DNA of 64,000 nucleotides from Paludibacteraceae bacterium (GCA_017480285.1 JAFVAX010000081.1:1-64000), one strand, 5' to 3'; numbered from the stretch's first letter, positions 48,569-57,554 are shown. The notes: generated from the letters alone by a model not told the origin. A program made the numbers and translations.

Positions 48569-50713
48569 ATGAAAAAGTCTATCTTCATTCTTATCCTTGC
48601 ATTTTTGTCGTTTGCAGGATATGCCCATCAATCTTTTACGCTTCGTTTTGCCGACCACTACGACATTGCGCAAAACACAGCCGACAACAACAAAGCCATT
48701 TCTCAGGATGAGCCTGTTGGAGATTTGTTCGTTATAGGTCTTGAGAAGGTTGACACAGCCTTTTTAAGTCAGGTCTATTATGGTAAGAAAGGTTTCGGTT
48801 TGAAACTTGGCAGAAGTTCAAGCGACCGCACCGGAAAGTTGGCTATCAAACTAAAAGAGAGCGTGCGTCCGGTAAAAATCGTATTTGAAGCAGCCGCGTG
48901 GCAAAGCGCAGGCGAAAATCCAAAATACGACACTTATCTGAAATTCAACGACACGGAATATACCCTGCCCGCTTCGCCGGAACTCCGTTTCTATGAATGG
49001 GAAGGCACAGGCGAAGAATTGGACTCGCTCGTATTCACGACACAAGATAAGAGTCTGAAGGGCAGAGCCTATATACACCAAATAACGGTTATTGTACTTG
49101 ATAATGAAACAGAACCGTATCTCTTTGGTTTTCCTGAAAAAGTGGAAATAGGACGAGTATATGAAAAGATGACCGGCACAGCCCAATTCACCGTCATAGG
49201 CGGAAACCTTGAGGGTGAAGTGGAACTTATGCTAAACAACCAAAGCGAAGTTTTTGAACTTACACCGGAAAACATCAGTTTGAACGAGGGAAATAAGATA
49301 AGTGAGAAAATAACTGTTACATACTCACCTCTCGCACCTTTTGAAGAGCATAACATTATACATATAAGTTCCGGCAACATCTCAACAGATATTGAACTGA
49401 CTGCAAGTTGCGAGCCGGAGCCGGCAGGATATGTCTTTGAGCAGGTAACCGACATTCAAGACCTTCAGGATGGCGATAAGATTTTGCTCGCACAGAAAGG
49501 CAGCAACCGCGTAAACGGCTGGTTGAGAAGCGATAAGAAAGGTTTCGACTATATCGACATCGTACGCTACGACCGCATTAGCGAACAAGTATGCCAACTG
49601 ACACTCAAACAGACAGACGACGCTTGGCAACTACTTAATGCTCACGGCGAGGCATTGGCCGTCAAAGGTAGAATGAGCGACCAAGTTCTCGCTTGGGAAA
49701 ACGACCTGCCCAACAAGTGGAATATCAGTATTGAAGACGGACAAATAACAATTATAAACACCGTTGATACCTGTGGCACTATATATTACAGCACATCAGG
49801 CGAACCGCGCTTTATGGCTTATTCGTCAGCACCGAATGCTCAAAAACAATTGCCGACAGTTTGGAAGAAAGTGCCAAAACATTTCGACATCAACATAGTA
49901 GCCGAAGAAGGTGGTGAGACCTTAGGCAGCGGCAACTACGAACTATGCGACACCATTGAGATAAGCGCAATGCCTGTGTCAGAGAAATACTTGTTTGACC
50001 ACTGGACATATAATTTTACTGAAAATCCGCGACAGATTGTAGTTGGGTCTGACAGTACTATCACAGCTTATTTCCGCATAGCAACTTTTGATGTTTCGCT
50101 CAGTTGCAATGAAGAACAAGGAACAGTCTATGGCAGTGGCACATACGAGTATGGCGAACAAGTACAGATAGTTGCCGAACCGGAAGAACATTATCATTTC
50201 GTTGAGTGGAGCGATGGCAACACTGAAGCCGACCGCCAAATAACAATAACAGAAAACACAGAGTTGTCTGCCACTTTTGCATTAGACACACATACTGTCA
50301 GCATCGTACTTGAACCTCAAGAAGGTGGTGTTGCTACAGGTGCCGGCGAATATGAGTTTGGCGAGGAAGTCAAAGTGAGCGTAACAACCAGCGAAAATTA
50401 TATTTTCACCGGTTGGAGCAACGGAGATACTGAAACGGAACTTACATTAGTGATAGGCGATGAGGACATTGAACTGACCGCACATTTCGATTATGTAGAA
50501 CCGGCTGCATTGAATGATATAAATAAAAATATCAACATCGTAAAAACTCAAGACTGCATATTGGTAAGTTGCGATAAATCAACCTCAATACGCATATATA
50601 ACGCTTTGGGGCAATGCATTTACTCAACTATAGCCGAAAAACAAACATTCAAACTGCAAAAGGGTATTTACATTATTGAGGTAGGAAACGAAAAGAGCAA
50701 AGTTGAAATGTAA
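48569..50713 (+). CDS. Secreted multidomain protein with InlB-type repeats and T9SS tail
   Basis: 714 residues. Signal peptide about 1-19 (MKKSIFILILAFLSFAGYA). Residues about 20-170 form a beta-rich N-terminal domain. Next comes a segment like a BACON/Ig-like fold (about 180-290), then a domain about 295-445 with repeated LQDGDKILLAQKG. Three InlB B-type repeats follow (each VxxxEEGGxxxGxGxYxxGxxVxIxAxPxExYxFxxWxxG, about 450-525, 528-595 and 600-660). The last 60 residues carry the T9SS sorting signature IRIYNALGQCIYS ... LQKGIYIIEVGN. It is probably displayed on the cell surface, possibly in adhesion. Function of the N-terminal domain unknown. Confidence 0.85.
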   Translation: MKKSIFILILAFLSFAGYAHQSFTLRFADHYDIAQNTADNNKAISQDEPVGDLFVIGLEKVDTAFLSQVYYGKKGFGLKLGRSSSDRTGKLAIKLKESVRPVKIVFEAAAWQSAGENPKYDTYLKFNDTEYTLPASPELRFYEWEGTGEELDSLVFTTQDKSLKGRAYIHQITVIVLDNETEPYLFGFPEKVEIGRVYEKMTGTAQFTVIGGNLEGEVELMLNNQSEVFELTPENISLNEGNKISEKITVTYSPLAPFEEHNIIHISSGNISTDIELTASCEPEPAGYVFEQVTDIQDLQDGDKILLAQKGSNRVNGWLRSDKKGFDYIDIVRYDRISEQVCQLTLKQTDDAWQLLNAHGEALAVKGRMSDQVLAWENDLPNKWNISIEDGQITIINTVDTCGTIYYSTSGEPRFMAYSSAPNAQKQLPTVWKKVPKHFDINIVAEEGGETLGSGNYELCDTIEISAMPVSEKYLFDHWTYNFTENPRQIVVGSDSTITAYFRIATFDVSLSCNEEQGTVYGSGTYEYGEQVQIVAEPEEHYHFVEWSDGNTEADRQITITENTELSATFALDTHTVSIVLEPQEGGVATGAGEYEFGEEVKVSVTTSENYIFTGWSNGDTETELTLVIGDEDIELTAHFDYVEPAALNDINKNINIVKTQDCILVSCDKSTSIRIYNALGQCIYSTIAEKQTFKLQKGIYIIEVGNEKSKVEM

Positions 50714-51025
50714 GTTATATTGCACTGAAAAATAACGGGAGTATGAAAGTTTGCATATTCCCGTTATTTTATCCTCATTCTGGCGAAGGTCAGAATCCAG
50801 ATCCTGAAACAAGTTCAATTGCGTGTTGTAAAGTTCTTGCTGACCATACTCGGAAATTTTTTCTTTTTTTGAGCCGCTCTTTGGTTAAAAAGAGCATTTA
50901 TATATACAAACCAAGCGACCAATACTGTGAAGTATTGGTCGCCGGCCCATTTTAACTAACCAAATTATCCGAACAGGGAATGTCCGGACGAGATAACCGC
51001 CAATTTTTCTTAAGAGGCGATTGTT
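50714..51025. other. Intergenic stretch with a terminator, a truncated REP-like unit and three hairpins
   Basis: No gene seen. From 50729: the terminator of the InlB-repeat gene; then a REP-like variant ATTCTGG/CAGAAT (about 50777-50797) and a copy cut after ATCCTGAAACAAGTTCA (50801-50817). Then GCTCTTT/AAAGAGC (50876-50895), a 12-bp perfect stem with GTGA loop (50915-50942), and a weaker stem TCCG..ACA/TGT..CGGA (about 50970-50988). The last three may form a structured RNA on either strand; on the minus strand they lie downstream of secG. Confidence 0.55.
50729..50770 (+). terminator. Terminator of the InlB-repeat protein gene
   Basis: AAAATAACGGGA (50729-50740) pairs perfectly with TCCCGTTATTTT (50759-50770), ending in T, 16 bases past the stop. 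Confidence 0.85.
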
Positions 51026-51394
51026 TTATTCTTCAGCCGCACCTTCTTCTGCGGGAATTTCTGCTTCCGGAGTTTCTGCTTCCTCAAAATCAGGCAAAAC
51101 AGCACCTTCTTGCTCGTTTTGCTCTTGTGCATGACGGGTAACAGCAGAGCCTTCATTATTGGTACTCAACTCACCTTTACGGATACCTGTTGCAAAAATA
51201 GAGAACAAACCTATCAGTGCAACCAAGGTCCAAGTGGCTTTCTCCAAGAAGTCGGTCGTACGACGCACACCCATAACTTGGTTTCCGCTACCAAAACCGG
51301 CAGCCAAACCACCACCCTTGCTATTTTGAATCAAAACTAAAAATACCAATAATATACTGGCAATTACTATCAATACGATTAAAAAATTATACAT
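51026..51394 (-). CDS. secG: Preprotein translocase subunit SecG
   Basis: 122 residues: two membrane helices (about 2-20 and 52-70) flanking the conserved LIQNSKGGGLAAGFGSGNQVMGVRRTTDFLEKATW cytoplasmic loop (given in part, about residues 22-55), which is the SecG signature. The acidic C-terminal tail of about 45 residues (Glu/Ala/Pro-rich) is common in Bacteroidota. Accessory subunit of the SecYEG channel. Monocistronic with its own promoter. Confidence 0.94.
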   Translation of the reverse strand: MYNFLIVLIVIASILLVFLVLIQNSKGGGLAAGFGSGNQVMGVRRTTDFLEKATWTLVALIGLFSIFATGIRKGELSTNNEGSAVTRHAQEQNEQEGAVLPDFEEAETPEAEIPAEEGAAEE

Positions 51395-51445
51395 AAATCA
51401 ATGTCTTTTTTACAAGATTTTATTTCATTTTTTCAAAATCGGCTA

Positions 51446-51477
51446 CAAAATTACAATTTTTTTTTCAAAATACCAAA
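51446..51477 (-). promoter_or_regulatory. Promoter for secG
   Basis: TTTG (51477-51474), 20 bases, TAATTTTG (51453-51446), about 50 bases before the ATG at 51394, just after the dnaE terminator. Confidence 0.8.
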
Positions 51478-51500
51478 TTTTTTATAAAAAAACTCAATAT

Positions 51501-51540
51501 ATTTAACCCAAATCGGTCTAATGACCTATTTGAGTTAAAT
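51501..51540 (-). terminator. dnaE terminator that contains the stop codon
   Basis: ATTTAACCCAAATCGGTC (51501-51518) pairs with GACCTATTTGAGTTAAAT (51523-51540) around a TAAT loop, with two non-Watson-Crick positions. The dnaE stop codon (51537-51535) is in the stem. A T run follows on the minus strand. Confidence 0.8.
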
Positions 51541-54500
51541 TGTCCAGTACAAATTCTCATTTTCTTGCTCTTGCTTCAAGAAATTGTAAATTTCTTTACT
51601 GATGGTTATTCCGCCAAGGCGGCTTTCGAAAGTGAGATTATTATGATGCACCTCATCTAATATCATTATAACCAATTTTGTATGACCTTGATACTTTTTC
51701 GCAAACTCTTCAAGAGTATCTGCCATATCTGTGGTAATGCGGTCAATCGGGATACTGACGGTAAGTTGTTGTACCTGCTCGTTTTGCAGTTCCTCAAGAT
51801 AGCCCACTTGCCTTATTGCAAATTCAAACTCCGCCTTGTCCATCGGTTTAGGTGTAAACCTGAATTTTGTTGAATCGGCAAATCGTTGCTGCACCCTGCC
51901 ACGCAAGTAGATATAGTTGTTTACATTCATATATGCGGCAAACTGTTTATACTGCTCTTCCCACATTATTCCGTTATAACTGCCTTTGTAATCTTCAATA
52001 GTATAACGACATAAGGTTTTACCGCTACGAGTTGTACCCATTTCAAGTTTGGTAATGATTCCACCTAAACATACATCTTTGCCGTCTCTTTCGGTCAGCC
52101 AACTTTCAGCAGTAGGTTCGCCTTCTTCAGGCGAATAATTTTGTCTCAGTTCGGGCGATTTAATTTGTTCAAGAAGATTAAGGTCTTTCGTCGAAAAGTT
52201 GCAGATGGTATTCATCACAAACCCGTAGTCGTCAAGCGGATGGGCTGAAAGGAATATAGTGATAGCCTCTTTTTCCTTGTTGAGTCTTTCGAGTGTTGAC
52301 CAACGCTCCACCTGTGGCAGTTCCGGTTTTTTTATTTCCACGGCAAGGTCGCCTCCAAACATACCAAACAACGAGTTTTGCTGATTAACACTCTCTTGTT
52401 GGAAAGTATTGCCATATCTTATAAGCGTATCAAGCACGCTCTCACCTTTAGAGTTATCACTCAACAGTTGCTCACGATAAAGGTCAAGGCTGTCGAAGGC
52501 ACCTGCATAGGCAAGCGACTCTATCGTTTTTCTGTTGACCGCTTGCAAGTTTATTCGCTCAACAAAATCGTAGATGCTCTTGTATGGTCCGTTTGCTTCG
52601 CGTTCGCGAATGATTGTTTCTGACGCGCTCTGTCCTACACCTTTTATACCTCCTAAACCAAAGCGGATGTTGCCGTCTTTATTTGCAGTAAATGTAAGTT
52701 CAGACTCATTAACATCAGGTTGCAAAACTTTTATTCCGATATCTTTGCACTCGTCAAGGAACTTACCCACACTTGTTATATCGTTCATAGAAACGGTAAG
52801 GTCTGCCGCCATAAGACAAGCCGGATAATGGGCTTTAAGGTAAGCCGTCTGATAAGCCACCCACGCATAACAAGTGGCGTGCGACTTATTGAATGCATAT
52901 TTGGCAAATGCCTGCCAATCGGTCCATATCTTGTCAAGTATCTTTGGGTCGTGTCCGTTTTTCTTTCCGCCTTCTATAAACTTCGGGTGCAACATCTCAA
53001 GCGTTGCAATCTGTTTCTTACCCATCGCCTTACGCAGGGTATCACTTTCACCACGAGTAAAGCCGGCAAGCAGACGAGAGAGCAACATGACCTGCTCCTG
53101 ATAGACCGTAACTCCGTATGTATCTTTCAGATAAGTATCCATACAGGGCAAGTCGTAAGTAATTTTTTCCTGCCCGTTTTTGCGACGAATGAACTGCGGA
53201 ATATAGTCCATTGGTCCCGGCCGGTAGAGGGCGTTCATTGCTATCAAATCGCTAAAAACGGTGGGTTTGAGTTCGCGGAGATACTTGCGCATTCCTGCCG
53301 ACTCAAATTGGAAAGTGCCAATCGTCCTGCCCTCCTGATAAAGTTTATAAGTCAGAGGGTCATCAATAGGGATATGGTCGATATCAACTTCCACTCCATA
53401 CGATTTCTTAATGTTTTTAAGGGCTTCTTTGATGATGGTCAGTGTTTTCAAGCCGAGGAAGTCCATCTTGATAAGTCCCACAGACTCAACAACATGTCCG
53501 TCGTATTGAGTAACGATAACATCCTTTTCGGTTTCCTTGTCTTTGACCGTTGCGAGCGGTGCGAACTTCGTAAGGTCGTCGGCACCTATGATGACACCGC
53601 AAGCATGTATTCCAATCTGTCGGTTAGTGTTTTCAAGTTGTTCTGCATACCGAAGCATTGAGACAATCTTCGGATCGTCTTCACTAAGTTTCTCCTTGAA
53701 AGAAGGCAGATAACGGAAACAATTCGTCAGGTTGATTGCCGGTGTTTTTCCTTTCTCGTCTTTGATATCGTCTGGGAAGCGGTCAGGCACCATCTTTTTT
53801 ATCTCATTGACAACAGAAAGCGGCACTTTCTCCACTCGCCCGACATCGGCTATTGAAGACTTAGTAGCCATAGCACCATAGGTAATGATATGTGCCACAT
53901 GGGTGAATCCGTATTTTTGCGTTACCCAGTCAAGCACTTTCTCTCGCCCCGCATCGTCGAAATCGACATCTATATCAGGCAGTGAGATACGGTCAGGATT
54001 GAGGAAACGCTCAAACAGCAAGTCGTACGGGATGGGGTCAACATCGGTTATTCGCAAGCAATATGCCACCACACTTCCGGCAGCACTACCACGCCCCGGA
54101 CCTACACTTACGCCTAATTCCTCACGGGCTGCACGGATATAATCATATACGATAAGGAAATACCCCGGGAAACCCATCGTTTTCATAATGTGCAACTCAA
54201 AACGGATACGGTCTTTAATCTCGTCAGTGAGGTTTTCGCCATAGCGTTTTTTTGCTCCTTCCCAAGTCAGTTTAGCAAGATAGTCGGCTTCGAGTTTTAT
54301 TCGGTAGAGTTTGTCAACCCCACCCATTTTTTTAACTTTCTTTTCAGCAGCCTCCTGCGACATTATCTCATTGCCGTTCTCATCGGTTGTAAATTCTTGA
54401 ATGAGTTGTTCAGGTGTCAGGTTTTGACGATACTGCTCTTCCGTTCCAAAGTCTTCAGGTATCGGGAACTTAGGCATTATAGGTGCCGAGTCTATATCAT

Positions 54501-55608
54501 ACACTTCTACCTTGTCGGCTATTTCTTGTGTATTTTCCAATGCTTCGGGTATGTCGGCAAAAATCTCAGCCATCTGCTCGGGCGACTTAAGCCACTCCTG
54601 CTTGGTATAGTGCATACGCTTGTCGTCTTCTATATAAGCACCGGTGGAGATACATATCAAATGGTCGTGTGCTTCGCCATGCTCCTCTTTGACGAAATGC
54701 ACATCGTTAGTACAAATAACTTTTATATCATTGCGCTTAGCTATATCAATAAGTATAGGGTTGACTTTTTTCTGCATTTCATACACGAGAGTGTCGCCCC
54801 CGGGTTTGTCGGTCTTATGACGCATAAGTTCAATATAATAGTCGTCGCCAAACACCGACTTGAACCAACGGGCAGACTCTTCGGCTTCTGCTGTTTTGCC
54901 TTCCATAATAAGTTGGCACAACTCGCCACCCAAACAAGCCGATGAACATATCACACCTTCGTGATATTTCTCAAGCAGTTCTTTGTCTAACCTTGGACGG
55001 TCGTAAAAACCATCGATATATGCAAGCGAGGAAAGGATACAAAGATTATGATAGCCGGTTATGTTCTTTGCAAGCAGGATAAGATGCCAACCGCTTCGGT
55101 CAACAATCTGCTCTTTGCCATAACCGTTTCGTTGCCTTATGTTTTTGTCTTTAAGTTTGCGTCCGCGTCGGGCACAATAAGCCTCTATTCCGACGATAGG
55201 CTTGAACGGCTTGTATTCATCGGCTTTCTGTTGCAGTTTTACTAACTCCTCCTCGTAAACAGGTAGCGCTTTTTGTGCTTTGTCTGCATCCTGAAGACGA
55301 ACCTTTATTGCAGCTTGTTCTGATTTGTCGGTAGAGGCTTTTAACTGTTCTTGCAGGGCCGGTATCTGCTTCACAAGTGCTTCTGCCTTCTCTATATTTT
55401 CCTTACATTCCTTTACTTTTGCTTTAGGTTTGCCGTTATGTTTCTTACAAAAATCAAGCAACTCCTTTATACCGAACATATTTCCATGGTCGGTAAGTGC
55501 AATAGCGTTCATTCCCATTGACTGGGCGGTAAGTACCAAATCAGGTATCTTGGACATTCCGTCCAAAATAGAATAGTGGGAGTGAACATGCAGGTGTATA
55601 AAATTCAT
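51535..55608 (-). CDS. dnaE: DNA polymerase III alpha subunit (DnaE)
   Basis: 1357 residues. PHP domain (FIHLHVHSHYSILDGMSKIPDLV, ALTDHGNMFGIKELLDF) interrupted at about residues 57-135 by a Lys/Glu/Gln-rich coiled coil, an insertion I associate with Bacteroidota DnaE, then KPIVGIEAYCARRGR. Polymerase core with GPGRGSAAGSVVAYCL and LPDIDVDFDDAGREKVLDWV (catalytic aspartates), MDFLGLKTLTII and TVYQEQVM. Then the tandem HhH region (GLGGIKGVGQSA) and OB-fold (VCLGGIITKLEMGTTRSGK). Replicative polymerase. It follows the C1 peptidase gene by 42 bases without a visible promoter. Confidence 0.97.
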   Translation of the reverse strand: MNFIHLHVHSHYSILDGMSKIPDLVLTAQSMGMNAIALTDHGNMFGIKELLDFCKKHNGKPKAKVKECKENIEKAEALVKQIPALQEQLKASTDKSEQAAIKVRLQDADKAQKALPVYEEELVKLQQKADEYKPFKPIVGIEAYCARRGRKLKDKNIRQRNGYGKEQIVDRSGWHLILLAKNITGYHNLCILSSLAYIDGFYDRPRLDKELLEKYHEGVICSSACLGGELCQLIMEGKTAEAEESARWFKSVFGDDYYIELMRHKTDKPGGDTLVYEMQKKVNPILIDIAKRNDIKVICTNDVHFVKEEHGEAHDHLICISTGAYIEDDKRMHYTKQEWLKSPEQMAEIFADIPEALENTQEIADKVEVYDIDSAPIMPKFPIPEDFGTEEQYRQNLTPEQLIQEFTTDENGNEIMSQEAAEKKVKKMGGVDKLYRIKLEADYLAKLTWEGAKKRYGENLTDEIKDRIRFELHIMKTMGFPGYFLIVYDYIRAAREELGVSVGPGRGSAAGSVVAYCLRITDVDPIPYDLLFERFLNPDRISLPDIDVDFDDAGREKVLDWVTQKYGFTHVAHIITYGAMATKSSIADVGRVEKVPLSVVNEIKKMVPDRFPDDIKDEKGKTPAINLTNCFRYLPSFKEKLSEDDPKIVSMLRYAEQLENTNRQIGIHACGVIIGADDLTKFAPLATVKDKETEKDVIVTQYDGHVVESVGLIKMDFLGLKTLTIIKEALKNIKKSYGVEVDIDHIPIDDPLTYKLYQEGRTIGTFQFESAGMRKYLRELKPTVFSDLIAMNALYRPGPMDYIPQFIRRKNGQEKITYDLPCMDTYLKDTYGVTVYQEQVMLLSRLLAGFTRGESDTLRKAMGKKQIATLEMLHPKFIEGGKKNGHDPKILDKIWTDWQAFAKYAFNKSHATCYAWVAYQTAYLKAHYPACLMAADLTVSMNDITSVGKFLDECKDIGIKVLQPDVNESELTFTANKDGNIRFGLGGIKGVGQSASETIIREREANGPYKSIYDFVERINLQAVNRKTIESLAYAGAFDSLDLYREQLLSDNSKGESVLDTLIRYGNTFQQESVNQQNSLFGMFGGDLAVEIKKPELPQVERWSTLERLNKEKEAITIFLSAHPLDDYGFVMNTICNFSTKDLNLLEQIKSPELRQNYSPEEGEPTAESWLTERDGKDVCLGGIITKLEMGTTRSGKTLCRYTIEDYKGSYNGIMWEEQYKQFAAYMNVNNYIYLRGRVQQRFADSTKFRFTPKPMDKAEFEFAIRQVGYLEELQNEQVQQLTVSIPIDRITTDMADTLEEFAKKYQGHTKLVIMILDEVHHNNLTFESRLGGITISKEIYNFLKQEQENENLYWTI

Positions 55609-55650
55609 ATAACCTTCCGTATTCCTTTTATTTTATTTATGTAACTCTAC

Positions 55651-56880
55651 TTATTTATTTTCCATTTTTTTGCGTATCTCTTTGGGTATGGCATCTTTAT
55701 GAACCATTATGTCCATCGTTTTATAAGCCACAAAAGCCTTTGAAATATACCAAGTACCCTCATAGTCGCTTCTGTCAGTTCCCCAAGAGTTTTTTACCAT
55801 ATAATACTCCTTTCCGTTCTGGTCTTTGGCTATGCCATAAATCTGCATACCGTGGTCGTCGGTTGTTTCCCAGTTGTCGTATGCTTTCTGGCGCATCTCT
55901 TGCGTTACTTCTATTTCCGGCAGTGGTGCTTTGGTAAGTTCTTTTTTCTTATCCGCCTGCGAGAGGTTGAGCCAATGTGCCATATCCGAGCCGGTCAAAT
56001 CTGCACCTTTGTCAGCATCGGGCATAACGCCCACACCCTTGCGTGTAAAACCGACCTCGCTCACATCTGCCCCCCAAGCAACGGTATAACCCTTGTCAAT
56101 AGCGTTATCAATGATAGCCATCATCTCTTCAAGAGGAAGGTTATACATCTGGTCTTGACGCCAGTTGTCAGGCACCTCAATGGCAAAACGAGTATAGAAA
56201 GGATGATGTGTATAAGAAGTAATTGACACATAATCATCAGCATTAAGACCTAAATACTTTGCAAACGATTGCGGGGTATATTTCTTTCCTTCAAACACAA
56301 ACTCCTCGGGACATTTGCCCAAATAGGTATCATAAATAGCCTTCAAACCTTCCATCCATACGGGGGTCAGTTTTTTTCTGTTACTGCCGGCAATAGCCTT
56401 AACATACGCACCTGCAACGGCATCCAGTTCGCCGTGATTGGGCAGAGAGTCGCCGTACTGAATACCCGGCATCGCCTCTTGCGGAACAAGTCCGTAGTTT
56501 TTCATACAATAAATAACATCGTAAGCCGAACCGCCGGGCGAGAATGAGCCTTCGCCATGCAGACGAACATAGAGTTGTGCACGGTCAAGCATAGTATGAT
56601 GAACGACGAACATCTCGCTCAAATCGTATTCGCCTTTACCCATACGAATAAGTTCTGACTCCAAAAAACCTATAGTGGAAAAACTCCAGCAAGTGCTACT
56701 TCTATTTTGGTCTTTGACTGATGAAATAGGATTGATTTTAATCGTTGTAAAAACAAAACCGGTATCGTTTTTAGTAGTATCTTTTTTTTCGTCGAGATTG
56801 TTTGAAACAGTCTCAAACGAAAACGCAAACTGACTGACCGACAACATTACAGCCACACAATACAGCAAAATCTTTTTCAT
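55651..56880 (-). CDS. C1 family cysteine peptidase (bleomycin hydrolase/aminopeptidase C type), exported
   Basis: 409 residues from the ATG at 56880 (MKKILLYCVAVMLSVSQFAF signal peptide); an upstream start at 56958 runs through the promoter and is rejected. Papain-like catalytic residues: Cys in KDQNRSSTCWSFSTIGFLES, His in TTDDHGMQIYGIA, Asn in YMVKNSWGTD. Unlike cytoplasmic PepC, it carries a signal peptide and an IKINPISSVKDQ lead-in, as in the Bacteroidales periplasmic form. It trims peptides from the N-terminus; substrate unknown. Confidence 0.92.
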   Translation of the reverse strand: MKKILLYCVAVMLSVSQFAFSFETVSNNLDEKKDTTKNDTGFVFTTIKINPISSVKDQNRSSTCWSFSTIGFLESELIRMGKGEYDLSEMFVVHHTMLDRAQLYVRLHGEGSFSPGGSAYDVIYCMKNYGLVPQEAMPGIQYGDSLPNHGELDAVAGAYVKAIAGSNRKKLTPVWMEGLKAIYDTYLGKCPEEFVFEGKKYTPQSFAKYLGLNADDYVSITSYTHHPFYTRFAIEVPDNWRQDQMYNLPLEEMMAIIDNAIDKGYTVAWGADVSEVGFTRKGVGVMPDADKGADLTGSDMAHWLNLSQADKKKELTKAPLPEIEVTQEMRQKAYDNWETTDDHGMQIYGIAKDQNGKEYYMVKNSWGTDRSDYEGTWYISKAFVAYKTMDIMVHKDAIPKEIRKKMENK

Positions 56881-56927
56881 AACATTTTGAAAATTTAATA
56901 AGGTTTTTTGTTTCAATTTCAACTTCA

Positions 56928-56959
56928 CAAAAATACTACAATAATCATAAAATTCCAAA
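56928..56959 (-). promoter_or_regulatory. Promoter for the C1 peptidase (and possibly dnaE)
   Basis: TTTG (56959-56956), 20 bases, TATTTTTG (56935-56928); leader about 45 bases. Confidence 0.8.
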
Positions 56960-57023
56960 TTTTTAAGAAAAAACGCATAAAAATATTTTTTTTTACATTT
57001 TTTCTAAAGATTTTTTCAAAAAA

Positions 57024-57055
57024 TTTGCGTATTTGATAAAAAAATTGTATTTTTG
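57024..57055 (+). promoter_or_regulatory. Promoter for tRNA-Ser and probably rpsU
   Basis: TTTG (57024-57027), 20 bases, TATTTTTG (57048-57055), 26 bases before the mature tRNA 5' end. Confidence 0.75.
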
Positions 57056-57081
57056 CGTTTGCATTTGAAAAAGTGCGTTTT

Positions 57082-57170
57082 GGAAAGTTGTCTGAGTGGT
57101 CGAAAGAGCCGCACTCGAAATGCGGTGTACGCATTACGTCGTACCGGGGGTTCGAATCCCTCACTTTCCG
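57082..57170 (+). tRNA. tRNA-Ser (anticodon CGA)
   Basis: Acceptor GGAAAGT (57082-57088) pairs with ACTTTCC (57163-57169), discriminator G57170. The anticodon stem CCGCA/TGCGG encloses loop CTCGAAA with anticodon CGA at 57116-57118. A long variable arm (GTACG/CGTAC) and the T loop GGTTCGAATCC mark a class II serine tRNA. CCA is not encoded. It reads UCG codons. Confidence 0.96.
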
Positions 57171-57274
57171 CTCTTTGAAAAAAGCAAAGCCGTTTTGACA
57201 GAGAAAATCTATTCAGCGGGAAACAAAATGAAACATTTTTTATTATTAACCAATAATTTTTTAGTAACAAAACT

Positions 57275-57469
57275 ATGATTGTAGTACCTGTAAAAGAGGG
57301 TGAGAACATAGAGAAAGCCCTCAAAAAATTCAAACGCAAGTTTGAAAAAACCGGTGTCGTAAAAGAACTTCGTCGCCGTCAGCAATTTGAAAAACCTTCG
57401 GAGTTGAAACGCGAGCGTATGTTGCACGCTGTTTATGTACAGCAGATGCATGCGCATGATGAAATCTAA
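57275..57469 (+). CDS. rpsU: 30S ribosomal protein bS21
   Basis: 64 residues: MIVVPVKEGENIEKALKKFKRKFEKTG (in part) and RRRQQFEKPSELKRERM are typical of S21. In Bacteroidota, bS21 helps cover the anti-Shine-Dalgarno end of 16S rRNA, and in some members rpsU carries an exceptional Shine-Dalgarno for feedback. Here the bases before the ATG (TTTTTAGTAACAAAACT) show none. It follows tRNA-Ser by 105 bases on the same strand with no separate consensus promoter, so it may be processed from one transcript. Confidence 0.95.
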   Translation: MIVVPVKEGENIEKALKKFKRKFEKTGVVKELRRRQQFEKPSELKRERMLHAVYVQQMHAHDEI

Positions 57470-57499
57470 GAATTTACACAAATAATCATATATAACTTT

Positions 57500-57528
57500 A
57501 GGATGCCAAAACGATGTTTTGGTATCCT
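57500..57528 (+). terminator. Hairpin after rpsU, probable terminator
   Basis: AGGATGCCAAAAC (57500-57512) pairs with GTTTTGGTATCCT (57516-57528) with one G-T pair and a 3-base loop. The following T run is short. Confidence 0.65.
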
Positions 57529-57554
57529 TTGGTGTTTACTAAAACTAATATGTT

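Noticed and set aside
50743..50955. 70-codon plus-strand frame after the InlB-repeat gene
   Set aside because: It reads through a terminator, a REP-like unit and hairpins; no signal or domain.
52720..53661. 313-codon plus-strand frame inside dnaE
   Set aside because: Antisense shadow of a full-length, motif-complete polymerase gene; no promoter or recognisable domain.
57016..57339. Minus-strand frames overlapping tRNA-Ser and rpsU
   Set aside because: Frames run through a tRNA and a clear ribosomal protein gene on the other strand.
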